A stretch of 64,000 nucleotides of DNA from Bacillus_AD sp047238185. GTDB taxonomy: Bacteria > Bacillota > Bacilli > Bacillales > DSM-1321. The notes under the pieces are model-generated. The model had not been told where the DNA came from. It worked only from the letters and a program-made list of their open reading frames with translations, and ran no database searches. The DNA lies in assembly GCF_047238185.1 (NCBI RefSeq), contig NZ_JBDFMI010000006.1:992001-1056000 (forward strand), read 5' to 3'. This document shows positions 43,221 to 52,908 of this stretch, one piece after another. The translations under genes were made by a program, and so were the position numbers. The number at the start of each line of letters is the position of its first letter. Position 1 is the first letter of the stretch.

Positions 43221-43660
43221 TGAAAGCGATCAATCTTTTTGTTTATGGGAGTTTAAGAGAAGGTTTCTTTAATTATAATACGTATTTAGACGGCAAGGTC
43301 ATCGAGAAAAAGGATGCCAAGCTTGAAAATATGACATTATATCATCTGCCATACAAAGGATATCCGGCTTTAACCTTCGGTGAAGATACAGTATATGGGG
43401 AAATCATGGTACTAAGTGAAGAGCATTATGAAGAGACAATGAATGCGATGGACAAAATGGAAGGGTTCATCGGTGAAAATAACCCTGAAAATGAATATCA
43501 TAAAGTCATTCTTGAGGTTGAACATCTGCATACGAACCAAAAAGAAAAATGTTTTGTCTATGTTTATAATAAAGATAATGACCAGCTTTTTGGCAACGGC
43601 GCAATCTATCTTCCTCACGGCAACTGGAAAGAGCATATGCTATGCGTAAGTATGCAATAG
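43220..43660 (+). CDS. Gamma-glutamylcyclotransferase-like (GGCT/AIG2) protein
   Basis: This 146-residue GGCT-fold protein has the substrate loop VYGSLREGFFNYN (residues 8-20) and a MEGF acidic segment in the position of the catalytic Glu. Such enzymes cyclise gamma-glutamyl compounds to 5-oxoproline. It is coupled to pcp by a one-base overlap (TGATG). With pcp and the putative transporter it forms a coherent 5-oxoproline module. Confidence 0.82.
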   Translation: MKAINLFVYGSLREGFFNYNTYLDGKVIEKKDAKLENMTLYHLPYKGYPALTFGEDTVYGEIMVLSEEHYEETMNAMDKMEGFIGENNPENEYHKVILEVEHLHTNQKEKCFVYVYNKDNDQLFGNGAIYLPHGNWKEHMLCVSMQ

Positions 43661-43691
43661 GCAAGTTAAGATTTTGCTAATCATTAACGAA

Positions 43692-43732
43692 AAACAGTTG
43701 TTATAGAAACATCTATAACAGCTGTTTTTTTG
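43692..43732 (+). terminator. Terminator of the 5-oxoproline operon
   Basis: The stem AACAGTTGTTATAG/CTATAACAGCTGTT is followed by TTTTT. Confidence 0.92.
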
Positions 43733-43933
43733 GTTTACAGTTATACTGTTTAGTGCTGGTTTTCGTTAAAATACACTTTTCCGATTGTACAAATTATAAA
43801 GATCCAATGCACTTGTATTTGAAAATAAGTTAGTAGGCATGATATAAGTGTAAAAGAGGTCGGATATGTATCTTTATAATTTACGGCTTGAGAGCCTGAA
43901 GTGGTATCCATAATGAGAGGATTTGAGTTTGAA

Positions 43934-44896
43934 ATGATAGAGAACTTTTGGCGTGATTTACCGCGGCCATTTTTTATACTTGCACCAATGGAAGACGTGA
44001 CAGATGTTGTTTTTCGTCATGTAGTAAGTGAAGCTGGTCGACCGGATGTATTTTTTACAGAGTTCACCAACTCGGATAGCTACTGTCATCCAGAAGGCAT
44101 GAAAAGTGTGCGTGGCCGGTTGCTGTTTACAGAAGATGAACAGCCGATGGTGGCGCATATTTGGGGGGATAATCCTGAATATTTCCGCCAAATGAGTATT
44201 GGCATGGCAGAGCTGGGATTTAAAGGCATTGACATTAACATGGGTTGTCCTGTACCGAATGTGGCGTCGAGAGGGAAAGGCAGCGGCCTTATTCTGCGTC
44301 CAGACGTAGCAGCGGAACTTATTCAAGCAGCAAAAGCAGGCGGACTGCCTGTCAGTGTGAAAACACGGCTTGGCTATAAGGATGTAAATGAGCGGGAAGA
44401 GTGGCTTACCCATATATTAAAGCAGGATATTGCAAACCTTTCTATTCATTTACGTACAAGAGAGGAAATGAGCCAAGTAGATGCGCATTGGGAGCTAATT
44501 CCGGAAATCAAAGAATTACGCGACCGTATCGCTCCAAATACGCTACTAACAATCAATGGAGACATTCCTGACCGTCAAACGGGGATGCAGCTTGCTGAAC
44601 AATATGGGATTGATGGCATTATGATCGGGCGAGGCATTTTTAAAAATCCGTTTGCTTTTGAAAAAGAGCCAAAAGAGCATGATAGTAAAGAATATCTTGA
44701 TCTTTTAAGACTGCAGCTTGACCTTCAAGATCAATATGCGGAAGTACTGCCACGTTCAATGACAGGGCTTCATCGCTTTTTCAAAATTTATGTTAAGGGA
44801 TTCCCTGGAGCTGCGGATTTGAGAAATCAATTAATGAACACCAAATCAACAGACGAAGTAAGAGCATTGCTTGACCATTTTGGGGAAGATTGTTGA
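43934..44896 (+). CDS. dus: tRNA-dihydrouridine synthase
   Basis: Dus enzymes reduce uridines in tRNA loops using FMN and NADPH. The 320-residue protein has LAPMEDVTD, the catalytic-Cys region DINMGCPVPN (Cys in GCP), KTRLGY and HLRTREE, with the C-terminal helical tRNA-binding domain. I chose ATG 43934 (MIENFWRDLPRPFF), which fits the B. subtilis YfjN-type start. ATGs at 43901 and 43913 lack ribosome binding sites; AGAGG lies 13 nt before 43934. It is monocistronic. Confidence 0.92.
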   Translation: MIENFWRDLPRPFFILAPMEDVTDVVFRHVVSEAGRPDVFFTEFTNSDSYCHPEGMKSVRGRLLFTEDEQPMVAHIWGDNPEYFRQMSIGMAELGFKGIDINMGCPVPNVASRGKGSGLILRPDVAAELIQAAKAGGLPVSVKTRLGYKDVNEREEWLTHILKQDIANLSIHLRTREEMSQVDAHWELIPEIKELRDRIAPNTLLTINGDIPDRQTGMQLAEQYGIDGIMIGRGIFKNPFAFEKEPKEHDSKEYLDLLRLQLDLQDQYAEVLPRSMTGLHRFFKIYVKGFPGAADLRNQLMNTKSTDEVRALLDHFGEDC

Positions 44897-44987
44897 TCGG
44901 GCAGGAACAGTGAAAAGATTTATAAAGCCTACTGGCACTCATGGCAAAAGTGGGGCTTACCTTATACTAAAATAATTGTATGCATGG

Positions 44988-45015
44988 CCCAGTCTTAGGA
45001 CTGGGTTTTTAATTT
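44988..45015 (+). terminator. Terminator after dus
   Basis: The stem CCCAGTC/GGACTGGG is followed by TTTTTAATTTTT. Confidence 0.88.
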
Positions 45016-45173
45016 TTCCCAACAAAATTTACACGTAATTCGACAATTATAGTGCTTTTTTATTGTTATAGTTTAGGAAGATGATTTCCACTGTTATACA
45101 CGTCATTTAAAACAGGAAGGAGGTATTTTTAATCTCTTTCGTCTGAATATTTTAAAAAAATAGGAGGGAGAAC

Positions 45174-48100
45174 GTGAAAAAAGAGGGGAAAAACGATTTC
45201 CGCTGGTTGACCATTTTAATGATTTCTTTATTAGTTTTTCCGATGATGTTTTCTAACACCGTATCTGCAGAAGAGGCGGTTGGAAAATCGCTTATAACCA
45301 AATCAGCCAATGAAGCCAACAGTAAAATTAGTGATTCCTTACTAAAACAATTTGACAAAAAAGATAAAGTGACGTTTTTAATTAAATTTAAAGAGCAAGC
45401 AGATCCAGCTGCTACAGCTGAAAAGGCAATAAAGACGGCGAAAGATCAAAAAAAATCTGCTGCGCAAACGAAGTATATGAAACGATCTGCTATCGTTTCG
45501 GATCTAAGAACTACAGCGATAAAATCTCAAGGCAACGTGACTGATTTTCTAAAGATGCAAGAAAAAGTAGGGAATGCATCTAATATCCATTCCTTCTATA
45601 TTGTAAATGCGATGGCTGTTACTGCGACAAAAGAAGTAATGGACAAAATTGCATCCTTGCAGGAGGTGGAAAAAATCCTTCCGAATGAAACAAGGCATCT
45701 TGATGCAACTAAGATAGAAGCATCTAAAGCTAAAACTAATGGAGAAACTCAATCCATTGAATGGAATATTGATCATATTGGTGCACCTGCTGTGTGGGAT
45801 ATGGGGATTGACGGATCAGGTACAGTGGTGGCATCCATTGATTCAGGCGTACAATGGGACCATCCGGCATTAAAAGAACATTACCGTGGATTCGACCCAA
45901 CTAATCCTGATAACCCGTCACATGAATATAATTTTTTTGATGCTGTCAATGGCCGTACAGAAGCGTATGATGACCACGGCCATGGTACACATGTGACTGG
46001 TACAATGGTTGGTAGCGAACCGAATGGAGAAAACCAAATTGGTGTGGCTCCAGGTGCTAAATGGATTGCTGTTAAAGCATTAAATGCTGATGGAAGTGGG
46101 ACTGATGCGCAATTGATTGCTGCTGGCGAGTGGATTCTTGCCCCTAAAGATGCATCTGGAAACCCCAACCCAGAGATGGCGCCGGATGTCGTGAATAACT
46201 CTTGGGGTGGGGGACCAGGTATAGATGAGTGGTATCGCCAAATCGTTCAAGCTTGGCGCGCTGCCGATATCTTCCCGGAATTCTCTGCAGGCAATACTAC
46301 ACCATTTAATCCAGGCGGTCCGGGATCCATTGCGAACCCAGCAAATTATCCCGAGTCATTCGCAACCGGTGCAACGGATAATAAAAACAATTTAGCCGGT
46401 TTTTCACTACAAGGTCCTTCACCCTATGGTGTCATGAAGCCCGATATTTCAGCTCCAGGTGTAAATATCCGATCTTCCGTACCTGGAAGTAAATATCAAG
46501 GCGGCTGGAATGGCACTTCTATGGCAGGGCCTCATGTGGCTGCAGTTGCTGCATTGCTTCGACAGGTCAATGCAAATATCTCCGTAGAAGACATGGAAGA
46601 CATTCTTATTACAGCTTCAACTCCATTAACAAATGACCAATACTCTGAATCTCCTAATAATGGTTTTGGCAGTGGTTTAGTTAACGCCCACGATGCGGTG
46701 ACCGCTATGATTTCCGGACTTGGCACATTAAAGGGGCAAGTGGTCTTTGCTGGAGAAGACAATGAAGCTCCAAGTGTAAATCATTCCGCTCCGGAAGAAG
46801 TTTATGCCGGAATGGATGTGCCTTTGGAGATTAGTGTAACGGATAATATATCGGTAACAAATGTAGCCCTTAATTATGTGGCTGAGGATGGCAGCAACAA
46901 ATCAGTAAATGCTGAAAGAACGGTCGGCAATGCCAAAGATGGCGTATATAAAGCGGTCATACCTGGCAGTGATGTTACCGAGCCATCTATCTCTTACAAC
47001 TGGATGGCAAATGATGCAGGTGGAAATGCTGCAAATACAAACAATTATGAAGTACCCGTTAAACCTGGTATTACGGTCGGCTATTTTACAGATTTTGAAT
47101 CCACTCCAATCGGTTGGACTTCATTGACAGACGAGGCTTGGGAATGGGGCGTACCCACAGCGGGACCCGGAAGCGCCTTCTCAGGAGAGAAGGTATTCTC
47201 GACTAAATTAAAAGGAAGTTACAATCTCCTGGAAAATCAGACGTTAATTATGCCTCCTATCCAGTTACCGAAAGGAAACAGCTATTTGCAGTTTAAACAA
47301 TGGTATCACATGACAAATGACGTTGATTTTGGGCATATTGTAGTTTCTACCGATAAGCAGAACTGGACCCAGTTGGCTACTCTCACTAATCGTTCGGATG
47401 GTTGGGTTGATGGGCAAATTAATCTAAGTAAGTATGCGAGTGAAAGAATATATGTGGGTTTCAATTTTACGAGTAGCGACACATTCAATCTATTCAGGCC
47501 AGGTTGGTTTATTGATGATGTAGGTCTTTCCAATAAACCGTTAGGGGAATCTCAAGCTAGAAATAGTGTGTTTGACGATAAATGGAAGGGCACAATAGAG
47601 GTAAACGATCATAAAACAGTAAAAATTAGCGCCATTTTACCAAAGGTTGACGAGAAATCTGTAAGTAAAGTGAACGAACAAAAATCAGATCTTGCGGCAA
47701 TTCCTATTAGCGCTAAAGTAAGCGTACTTGAATCAGGAAAATCCGTAAACACAAACCCTGAGGATGGTTCTTACCGATTGAGGCATGCAATAGGTAAATA
47801 CACCGTACTTGCTGAATCCTATGGCAACCGTTCAGCGACCCAAACGGTCGATATTGGTGCCGATGGTGAGACTACTGCAAACTTTACTCTCGAAGAGCTG
47901 CCAAAAGGAACCATAACTGGTACAGTTACAAATGAGTTGACGGGTAAGCCTGTTAAAGGTGTTACGCTTCTTCTTGTTGAAGATGCACAAGTTAAGCCGG
48001 TTGTAACAGATCAAAATGGCCATTATTCTCTAAAAGCCTATCAGGATCATTACACATTAAGAATCATGGAATCATCGTATATCGGTAAAGAAATTTCAAT

Positions 48101-49520
48101 TACACTAGACGGGTCATCACTTGAACAAAACATTGAAATGAAACCATTAACAGGATTTCAAGGCGAAATTGGGTATGATGATGGTTCCGCGGAGGATTTT
48201 GCCGCACTCGCAAATGCAGGAGATATGTTTGCCGTTAAGATGAGTCTTGAAGAAGGTCAAGAATCTGCAATGGTTACCGGAGGTTTATTCCGGTTCGGTG
48301 ATACATCCTTCCCGGTTCCTGGAGGCACTGATATTCAGGTAGCGATTTATGATGTAAATAAGGATGGGTCCCCAGGGCAAAAAATGGCCGGCCCATTTGA
48401 TGCGACGGCCCTCCGCAATGGTCAATGGACACATGTAGACTTATCCCATAAAGGGATAAAAGTGAACCATGATTTCTTTATGGTTTATATCCAACCTAAA
48501 TCTCTTCCGAATATTCCTGCCATAGGGATGGATTGGAAGGGATCGGATGGATCGCGTAGCTGGTATTTCGCTCAAGGTGAATGGAGAAGGGAGAAAGGTT
48601 CAGAAGAACTGGGAGTCTTCGTAAACTTCATGATTCGTGCCATTGTGAATTATGAATTATCGGCGCCTGTCATTACAAAGCCTGCATCAGGCAGCTATAC
48701 AAAGGAAGGGGTTATAACGGTTGAAGGTACTTCTAAAGCAAATGCAGATATTGAGATTTACAATAATGGAGCGCCGGTTATTTCAACCAAGTCTTCTGCT
48801 GAAGGTACATTTGCTGCCAATATCACGTTAACGGAGGGAGACAATGTACTGACTGCAACAGAACGAAGTGTTGGAGGTGAATCGGAGCCTTCAAAACCCG
48901 TGAAAGTGGTGCTCGATCAGACTGAACCTGAATTGATGATTACAAGCCCTATCGATAAATCTAAAACGAATAAAGAAACAGTTACAGTCGAAGGAACCGT
49001 TTCTGATGCTAATCTCGAAACAGTTGAAGTGAATGGGCAGAAGGCGAATGTAAAAGATGGGAAATATTCATGTCGGATCTTATTGGATGAAGGCAAAAAC
49101 AACATAAAGGTAACCGCAACAGATAAAGCAGGACATAAAGTGAGTAAATCGATCACAATCACTGCGAAATTCACTGCGCCAACAATAGAAAACCTTCTTC
49201 CTAGAGACAATAAAGAATTACATGCAGGTCAAACAGTTACTATTGAATTTGATAGTGAACAGGGGTTAACAGCTTCCTTCGCTATTAAGATGCCATTAAC
49301 TAACTCGGGAAATCATATGACCAATGCCATCGATCTGCCTTTCAAGGAGACTGTACCAGGCCATTATGTCGGTTACTATACGGCCACTTCGAATGTTGTG
49401 GCGAATGGCGCAGAAATTGAAGTGAAAGCCGAAGATGGATTCGGAAATGTGACACGTGTCAGTGCAGAAGGTAAGCTTTGGATCAATTCGGGAGGGACAA
49501 AAGGTAAAAGAGACTACTAG
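45174..49520 (+). CDS. bpr: Secreted S8 serine protease, bacillopeptidase F-like
   Basis: This 1448-residue secreted protease starts at GTG 45174 with a GGAGGGAG site. It has a signal peptide cut after TVSA (about residue 32) and an I9-type propeptide (about 60-175). The subtilisin domain has Asp223 (ASIDSGVQ), His270 (DDHGHGTHV) and Ser449 (GTSMAGPH). Then come a MAM/immune-inhibitor-A-like beta domain (about 630-790, FRPGWFIDDVG), a carboxypeptidase-regulatory-like repeat region (about 890-985) and Ig-like modules to the C terminus. B. subtilis Bpr has 1433 residues. No LPXTG anchor is present, so it should be released. Confidence 0.9.
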   Translation: MKKEGKNDFRWLTILMISLLVFPMMFSNTVSAEEAVGKSLITKSANEANSKISDSLLKQFDKKDKVTFLIKFKEQADPAATAEKAIKTAKDQKKSAAQTKYMKRSAIVSDLRTTAIKSQGNVTDFLKMQEKVGNASNIHSFYIVNAMAVTATKEVMDKIASLQEVEKILPNETRHLDATKIEASKAKTNGETQSIEWNIDHIGAPAVWDMGIDGSGTVVASIDSGVQWDHPALKEHYRGFDPTNPDNPSHEYNFFDAVNGRTEAYDDHGHGTHVTGTMVGSEPNGENQIGVAPGAKWIAVKALNADGSGTDAQLIAAGEWILAPKDASGNPNPEMAPDVVNNSWGGGPGIDEWYRQIVQAWRAADIFPEFSAGNTTPFNPGGPGSIANPANYPESFATGATDNKNNLAGFSLQGPSPYGVMKPDISAPGVNIRSSVPGSKYQGGWNGTSMAGPHVAAVAALLRQVNANISVEDMEDILITASTPLTNDQYSESPNNGFGSGLVNAHDAVTAMISGLGTLKGQVVFAGEDNEAPSVNHSAPEEVYAGMDVPLEISVTDNISVTNVALNYVAEDGSNKSVNAERTVGNAKDGVYKAVIPGSDVTEPSISYNWMANDAGGNAANTNNYEVPVKPGITVGYFTDFESTPIGWTSLTDEAWEWGVPTAGPGSAFSGEKVFSTKLKGSYNLLENQTLIMPPIQLPKGNSYLQFKQWYHMTNDVDFGHIVVSTDKQNWTQLATLTNRSDGWVDGQINLSKYASERIYVGFNFTSSDTFNLFRPGWFIDDVGLSNKPLGESQARNSVFDDKWKGTIEVNDHKTVKISAILPKVDEKSVSKVNEQKSDLAAIPISAKVSVLESGKSVNTNPEDGSYRLRHAIGKYTVLAESYGNRSATQTVDIGADGETTANFTLEELPKGTITGTVTNELTGKPVKGVTLLLVEDAQVKPVVTDQNGHYSLKAYQDHYTLRIMESSYIGKEISITLDGSSLEQNIEMKPLTGFQGEIGYDDGSAEDFAALANAGDMFAVKMSLEEGQESAMVTGGLFRFGDTSFPVPGGTDIQVAIYDVNKDGSPGQKMAGPFDATALRNGQWTHVDLSHKGIKVNHDFFMVYIQPKSLPNIPAIGMDWKGSDGSRSWYFAQGEWRREKGSEELGVFVNFMIRAIVNYELSAPVITKPASGSYTKEGVITVEGTSKANADIEIYNNGAPVISTKSSAEGTFAANITLTEGDNVLTATERSVGGESEPSKPVKVVLDQTEPELMITSPIDKSKTNKETVTVEGTVSDANLETVEVNGQKANVKDGKYSCRILLDEGKNNIKVTATDKAGHKVSKSITITAKFTAPTIENLLPRDNKELHAGQTVTIEFDSEQGLTASFAIKMPLTNSGNHMTNAIDLPFKETVPGHYVGYYTATSNVVANGAEIEVKAEDGFGNVTRVSAEGKLWINSGGTKGKRDY

Positions 49521-49569
49521 AGCAGTGCACTAAACTGTTTTTGTTAGGCTAAAATACGATTTTCATAAG

Positions 49570-49619
49570 TGAAAAACGCCATTCTTTTTGTAACCACAGA
49601 AAAGAATGACGTTTTTTTA
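49570..49619 (+). terminator. Terminator after bpr-like gene
   Basis: The stem AAAACG-CATTCTTTT / AAAAGAATGACGTTTT (one mismatch region) is followed by a T-run. Confidence 0.85.
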
Positions 49620-49978
49620 GGTGAATCAAATTGAAAATAATGTAATTAAATGATCCTCAGAAAATGTATACATACTCCATTCAAGTATAAGCTTCCAGCA
49701 GTCCAATTTTCGCAAAAAGATAGCATATGAATTGTTTTGAGAGGTTTATTCGATTACTATTTTATATATAGGTATAATTAAATGTGAGAACAACCATTTA
49801 TTATTATATGTAAACATAATAATCTGCCTATGCATTAAGGAGGTAACATTCCTTAATGAAATTAAAATGGGTTTGTTTGTGAAGAAATTAGCAATGTTTC
49901 TTCAGAAAACAGAATAATGAAAAAGATTACAAGGGGGACGGATGGACTAAAAAAGAAAAAATAAAAGGAGTTAACGGT
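49620..49978 (+). other. Leader region of yitT-like gene with a hairpin over an unused strong ribosome binding site
   Basis: A -10-like TATAAT lies near 49777. At 49834-49857 a perfect 8-bp hairpin (ATTAAGGA/TCCTTAAT) contains TAAGGAGG, a near-ideal ribosome binding site. Only tiny frames follow it: an 8-codon frame from ATG 49856 and a 16-codon frame a few bases on. The real gene has its own AAAGGAG site at about 49964. A leader peptide or regulatory fold is possible. Confidence 0.4.
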
Positions 49979-50866
49979 TTGGATAAGAGGAAAGTTAAAA
50001 CAATCATAAAACGAAAAAGGAATAAATGGAGAATCGTTTCACGTGTGTTATTGATTATTATCGGGGCGTTTATTACCAGTTATGGACTTGAAGCTGTATT
50101 GATTCCCAACAGTGTTTCCGATGGGGGAGTAACCGGACTAAGCATCGTCGGCTCGCAATTGTTTGGGATGCCATTGGGGCTGTTGATTGGCGTCATTAAT
50201 ATCCCTTTTGTATGGCTTGGATATAAGCAAATCGGTAAAAGCTTTGCCATCTACTCGATTGTAGGGATTGTTTCTTTAGCTGTCGGTACAATCGTCATGC
50301 ATCCGGTGCCGACCATCATCCATGGTGATACATTGCTGGTTACAGTTGTCGGCGGGATTATTATCGGTTTTGGAATGGGTCTTGCGCTGCGTAATGGGGG
50401 TGCGTTGGACGGAATCGATATGCTGGCTGTATTGCTTTCTAAGAAATTGCCTTTTGGAACAAGTGATTTAATCCTATTCTTAAATATGTTCGTCTTTATT
50501 GTAGTCTCCACAGTATTTGGCCTTCAAGGAGCCATCCTCTCAGCGATTGCCTATTTCATCGCTTCTAAAGTGATCCATATTGTTGAAGAAGGTTTGAGCG
50601 GCTCGAAAACATTCAAGATTATTACACAGCAGCCTGAAGAAATGGTTGAGACCATCCGGGACCGTTTAGGACGGAGCGCTACGTACAAAGAAGCGTATGG
50701 CGGCTATTCGCATGATCGATTCATCGAAATCACATGTGTCATCAACCGTATGGAAGAAAGCAAAATGAAAGAAATTATCCATGAAATAGATCCGCATGCT
50801 TTTGTTACAGTATATGATGTAGCAGAAGTGAAGGGCGGTAATTTCAAAAAGAACAATATCCATTAA
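49979..50866 (+). CDS. YitT family membrane protein (DUF161/DUF2179)
   Basis: This 295-residue protein has five to six membrane helices (SYGLEAVLIPNSVSDGGVTG and the GGIIIGFGMGLALRNGGALDG repeat core of the YitT family). A C-terminal cytosolic DUF2179 domain spans about residues 215-285. The start is TTG 49979 with an AAAGGAG site. Bacillaceae have many paralogues and their function is not settled; the symbol is therefore left empty. Confidence 0.9.
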   Translation: MDKRKVKTIIKRKRNKWRIVSRVLLIIIGAFITSYGLEAVLIPNSVSDGGVTGLSIVGSQLFGMPLGLLIGVINIPFVWLGYKQIGKSFAIYSIVGIVSLAVGTIVMHPVPTIIHGDTLLVTVVGGIIIGFGMGLALRNGGALDGIDMLAVLLSKKLPFGTSDLILFLNMFVFIVVSTVFGLQGAILSAIAYFIASKVIHIVEEGLSGSKTFKIITQQPEEMVETIRDRLGRSATYKEAYGGYSHDRFIEITCVINRMEESKMKEIIHEIDPHAFVTVYDVAEVKGGNFKKNNIH

Positions 50867-50954
50867 TTGTGTTCAAGTAAAGTAATTTTTTTATGAGAAT
50901 GCTAGAATAATGCGTTTTAGGCAGTTAAGACAGCTTCAAAAAATGACATGGTAA

Positions 50955-50989
50955 GATCCTTGAATTCCAAGAATTCAGGGATTTTTTTA
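50955..50989 (+). terminator. Terminator after YitT gene
   Basis: The stem CCTTGAATTC/GAATTCAGGG with a short loop is followed by TTTTTTT. The rest of the interval 50990-51166 shows nothing beyond a normal leader. Confidence 0.9.
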
Positions 50990-51166
50990 CTGCTTTTTTT
51001 ATAGTTTGTCTGATATATGAATAATGACCGATATTATGTTCTTTGAGTACGGACACTTGTATTTTTAAAGAGAATTCATTATTATAAGATAATAGAATTG
51101 TATACAAGAAATATGTGGGAAATAGGATTAGGCAAACAACTAGCTATGAATTTTGGGGGAATGATC

Positions 51167-52558
51167 ATGTCAAACAATGGTCTAAAAAGGGGATTGAACG
51201 CACGTCACATTCAAATGATTGCATTGGGCGGAACAATCGGAGTCGGTTTATTCATGGGTTCGACCAGCACCATTCAGTGGACCGGTCCTTCTGTTATGCT
51301 GGCATATGCAGTTGCCGGTTTTTTTATTTTTTTGATTATGCGGGCCATGGGGGAAATGCTGTATGTAGAGCCGACTACCGGTTCGTTTGCCACCTTCGGG
51401 CATACATATATTCATCCGCTGGCAGGTTATATGACAGCATGGAGCTACTGGTTTCAATGGGTAATTGTTGGGATGTCCGAAATTATCGCAGTCGGAATGT
51501 ATATGAAATATTGGTTTCCCAGCCTGCCGGCATGGATACCAGGCTTGGTAGCGATGGCAATCCTTGGAGCGGCCAATTTGATTTCAGTCAAGTCTTTTGG
51601 AGAGTTCGAATTTTGGTTTGCCCTTATCAAGGTAGTGACTATCGTTCTCATGATTATTGCCGGATTAGGGCTTATTTTCTTTGGTTTTGGCAATGGAGGC
51701 CATGCGATCGGTTTATCGAACCTTTGGAAGAATGGGGGCTTTTTTACAGGAGGGTGGTCTGGTTTCTTCTTTGCGCTTTCCCTTGTGGTGGCGTCCTATC
51801 AGGGAGTGGAGTTGATCGGTATTACAGCGGGGGAGGCAAAGGATCCCAAGAAAAATTTGACGAAAGCGATCCAAACGATTATTTGGCGCATTTTAATTTT
51901 CTATATCGGCGCTATATTTGTTATTGTAACGGTGTATCCATGGGATCAACTGAATACACTTGGCAGTCCGTTCGTATCTACTTTTGCGAAAGTGGGCATT
52001 ACGGCTGCCGCTGGCGTGATTAACTTTGTAGTGATTACGGCGGCCATGTCAGGCTGCAATAGCGGTATTTTCAGTGCAGGACGTATGCTTTTTACATTAG
52101 CGAAAAATGGACAGGCACCGAAAATATTCGCCAAGGTGTCCAAAAATGGCATTCCTGCTTATTGCACAATCGCTGTTCTGACCGGACTTGCAATCGGTGT
52201 TGTCCTGAATTATGTGGCTCCGCCGCAAGTGTTCCTGTATGTATACAGCGCAAGTGTCCTTCCGGGCATGATTCCATGGTTTGTCTTATTGATCAGTGAA
52301 TTGAAGTTCAGAAAAATGAGAGCGGCAGAAATGGAAAAACATCCGTTCAAAATGCCTTTTGCCCCATACAGCAACTATGTGACTATAGCCTTTTTGATCA
52401 TGGTACTGGCCGGCATGTGGTTCAATCCGAGCACACGGGTTTCTTTGCTGGTCGGCGTTGTCTTTCTGGCTATTGTAATAGCAAGCTTCTTTCTATTAAA
52501 AATGAATAATCGAATTCCGCTAGAGAATGAAGAAGAAGCAGAGGCTTCTGCTTCATAA
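51167..52558 (+). CDS. Amino acid permease, APC superfamily (YbxG-like)
   Basis: This 463-residue permease has twelve helices and the AAT-family signature (HIQMIALGGTIGVGLFMGS, and EFEFWFALIKV). It resembles B. subtilis YbxG closely in wording throughout, and that protein is linked to uptake of small hydroxy amino acids. ATG 51167 has GGGGGA 6 nt upstream; the frame opens at 51098. It is single-gene, with a terminator. The exact substrate is not fixed by sequence. Confidence 0.88.
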   Translation: MSNNGLKRGLNARHIQMIALGGTIGVGLFMGSTSTIQWTGPSVMLAYAVAGFFIFLIMRAMGEMLYVEPTTGSFATFGHTYIHPLAGYMTAWSYWFQWVIVGMSEIIAVGMYMKYWFPSLPAWIPGLVAMAILGAANLISVKSFGEFEFWFALIKVVTIVLMIIAGLGLIFFGFGNGGHAIGLSNLWKNGGFFTGGWSGFFFALSLVVASYQGVELIGITAGEAKDPKKNLTKAIQTIIWRILIFYIGAIFVIVTVYPWDQLNTLGSPFVSTFAKVGITAAAGVINFVVITAAMSGCNSGIFSAGRMLFTLAKNGQAPKIFAKVSKNGIPAYCTIAVLTGLAIGVVLNYVAPPQVFLYVYSASVLPGMIPWFVLLISELKFRKMRAAEMEKHPFKMPFAPYSNYVTIAFLIMVLAGMWFNPSTRVSLLVGVVFLAIVIASFFLLKMNNRIPLENEEEAEASAS

Positions 52559-52581
52559 AGTGTTTCAAAACAACATATGAT

Positions 52582-52627
52582 AACCCTGAAGCAGTGAACA
52601 ATCTTAAGGCTTCAGGGTTTTATTTTG
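52582..52627 (+). terminator. Terminator after the permease
   Basis: The stem AACCCTGAAGC/GCTTCAGGGTT is followed by TTATTTT. Confidence 0.9.
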
Positions 52628-52908
52628 CCGCCAGTCCATTTATCAGTGAATAATGCAAGTTTCCTGCCATATATTAATGCATGGGGCCAATGCAAAATAT
52701 TAACTTATCATTTCCGTGTGAGAGATGATATGTTTAAATTGAATGATAAGATGAAGTTGCTGATTAGATGCTTCTCTAAAAATCTGGTGAAGCAGAGAAA
52801 AGCGAGCACTCAGTTTCGTTAAAATAATGATTGTTTACAAGTATGGGGCAAGGAAGCTTTCTGAAAAATGCCCTGCAATAAATGAAGATAGTATGAGGAT
52901 GAGGCCGT
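52628..52908. other. Gene-free leader before the prenyl synthase fusion
   Basis: A 65-codon plus-strand frame (52625-52822) has no ribosome binding site and no family features. I found no clear promoter or RNA element. Confidence 0.35.

Noticed and set aside
51115..52023. 302-codon plus-strand frame overlapping the YbxG-like permease
   Set aside because: It lies wholly within the permease gene in another frame, is rich in Cys, Arg and Tyr with no family features, and has no ribosome binding site.
52625..52822. 65-codon frame before the prenyl synthase fusion
   Set aside because: It starts inside the terminator tail of the permease and has no ribosome binding site.
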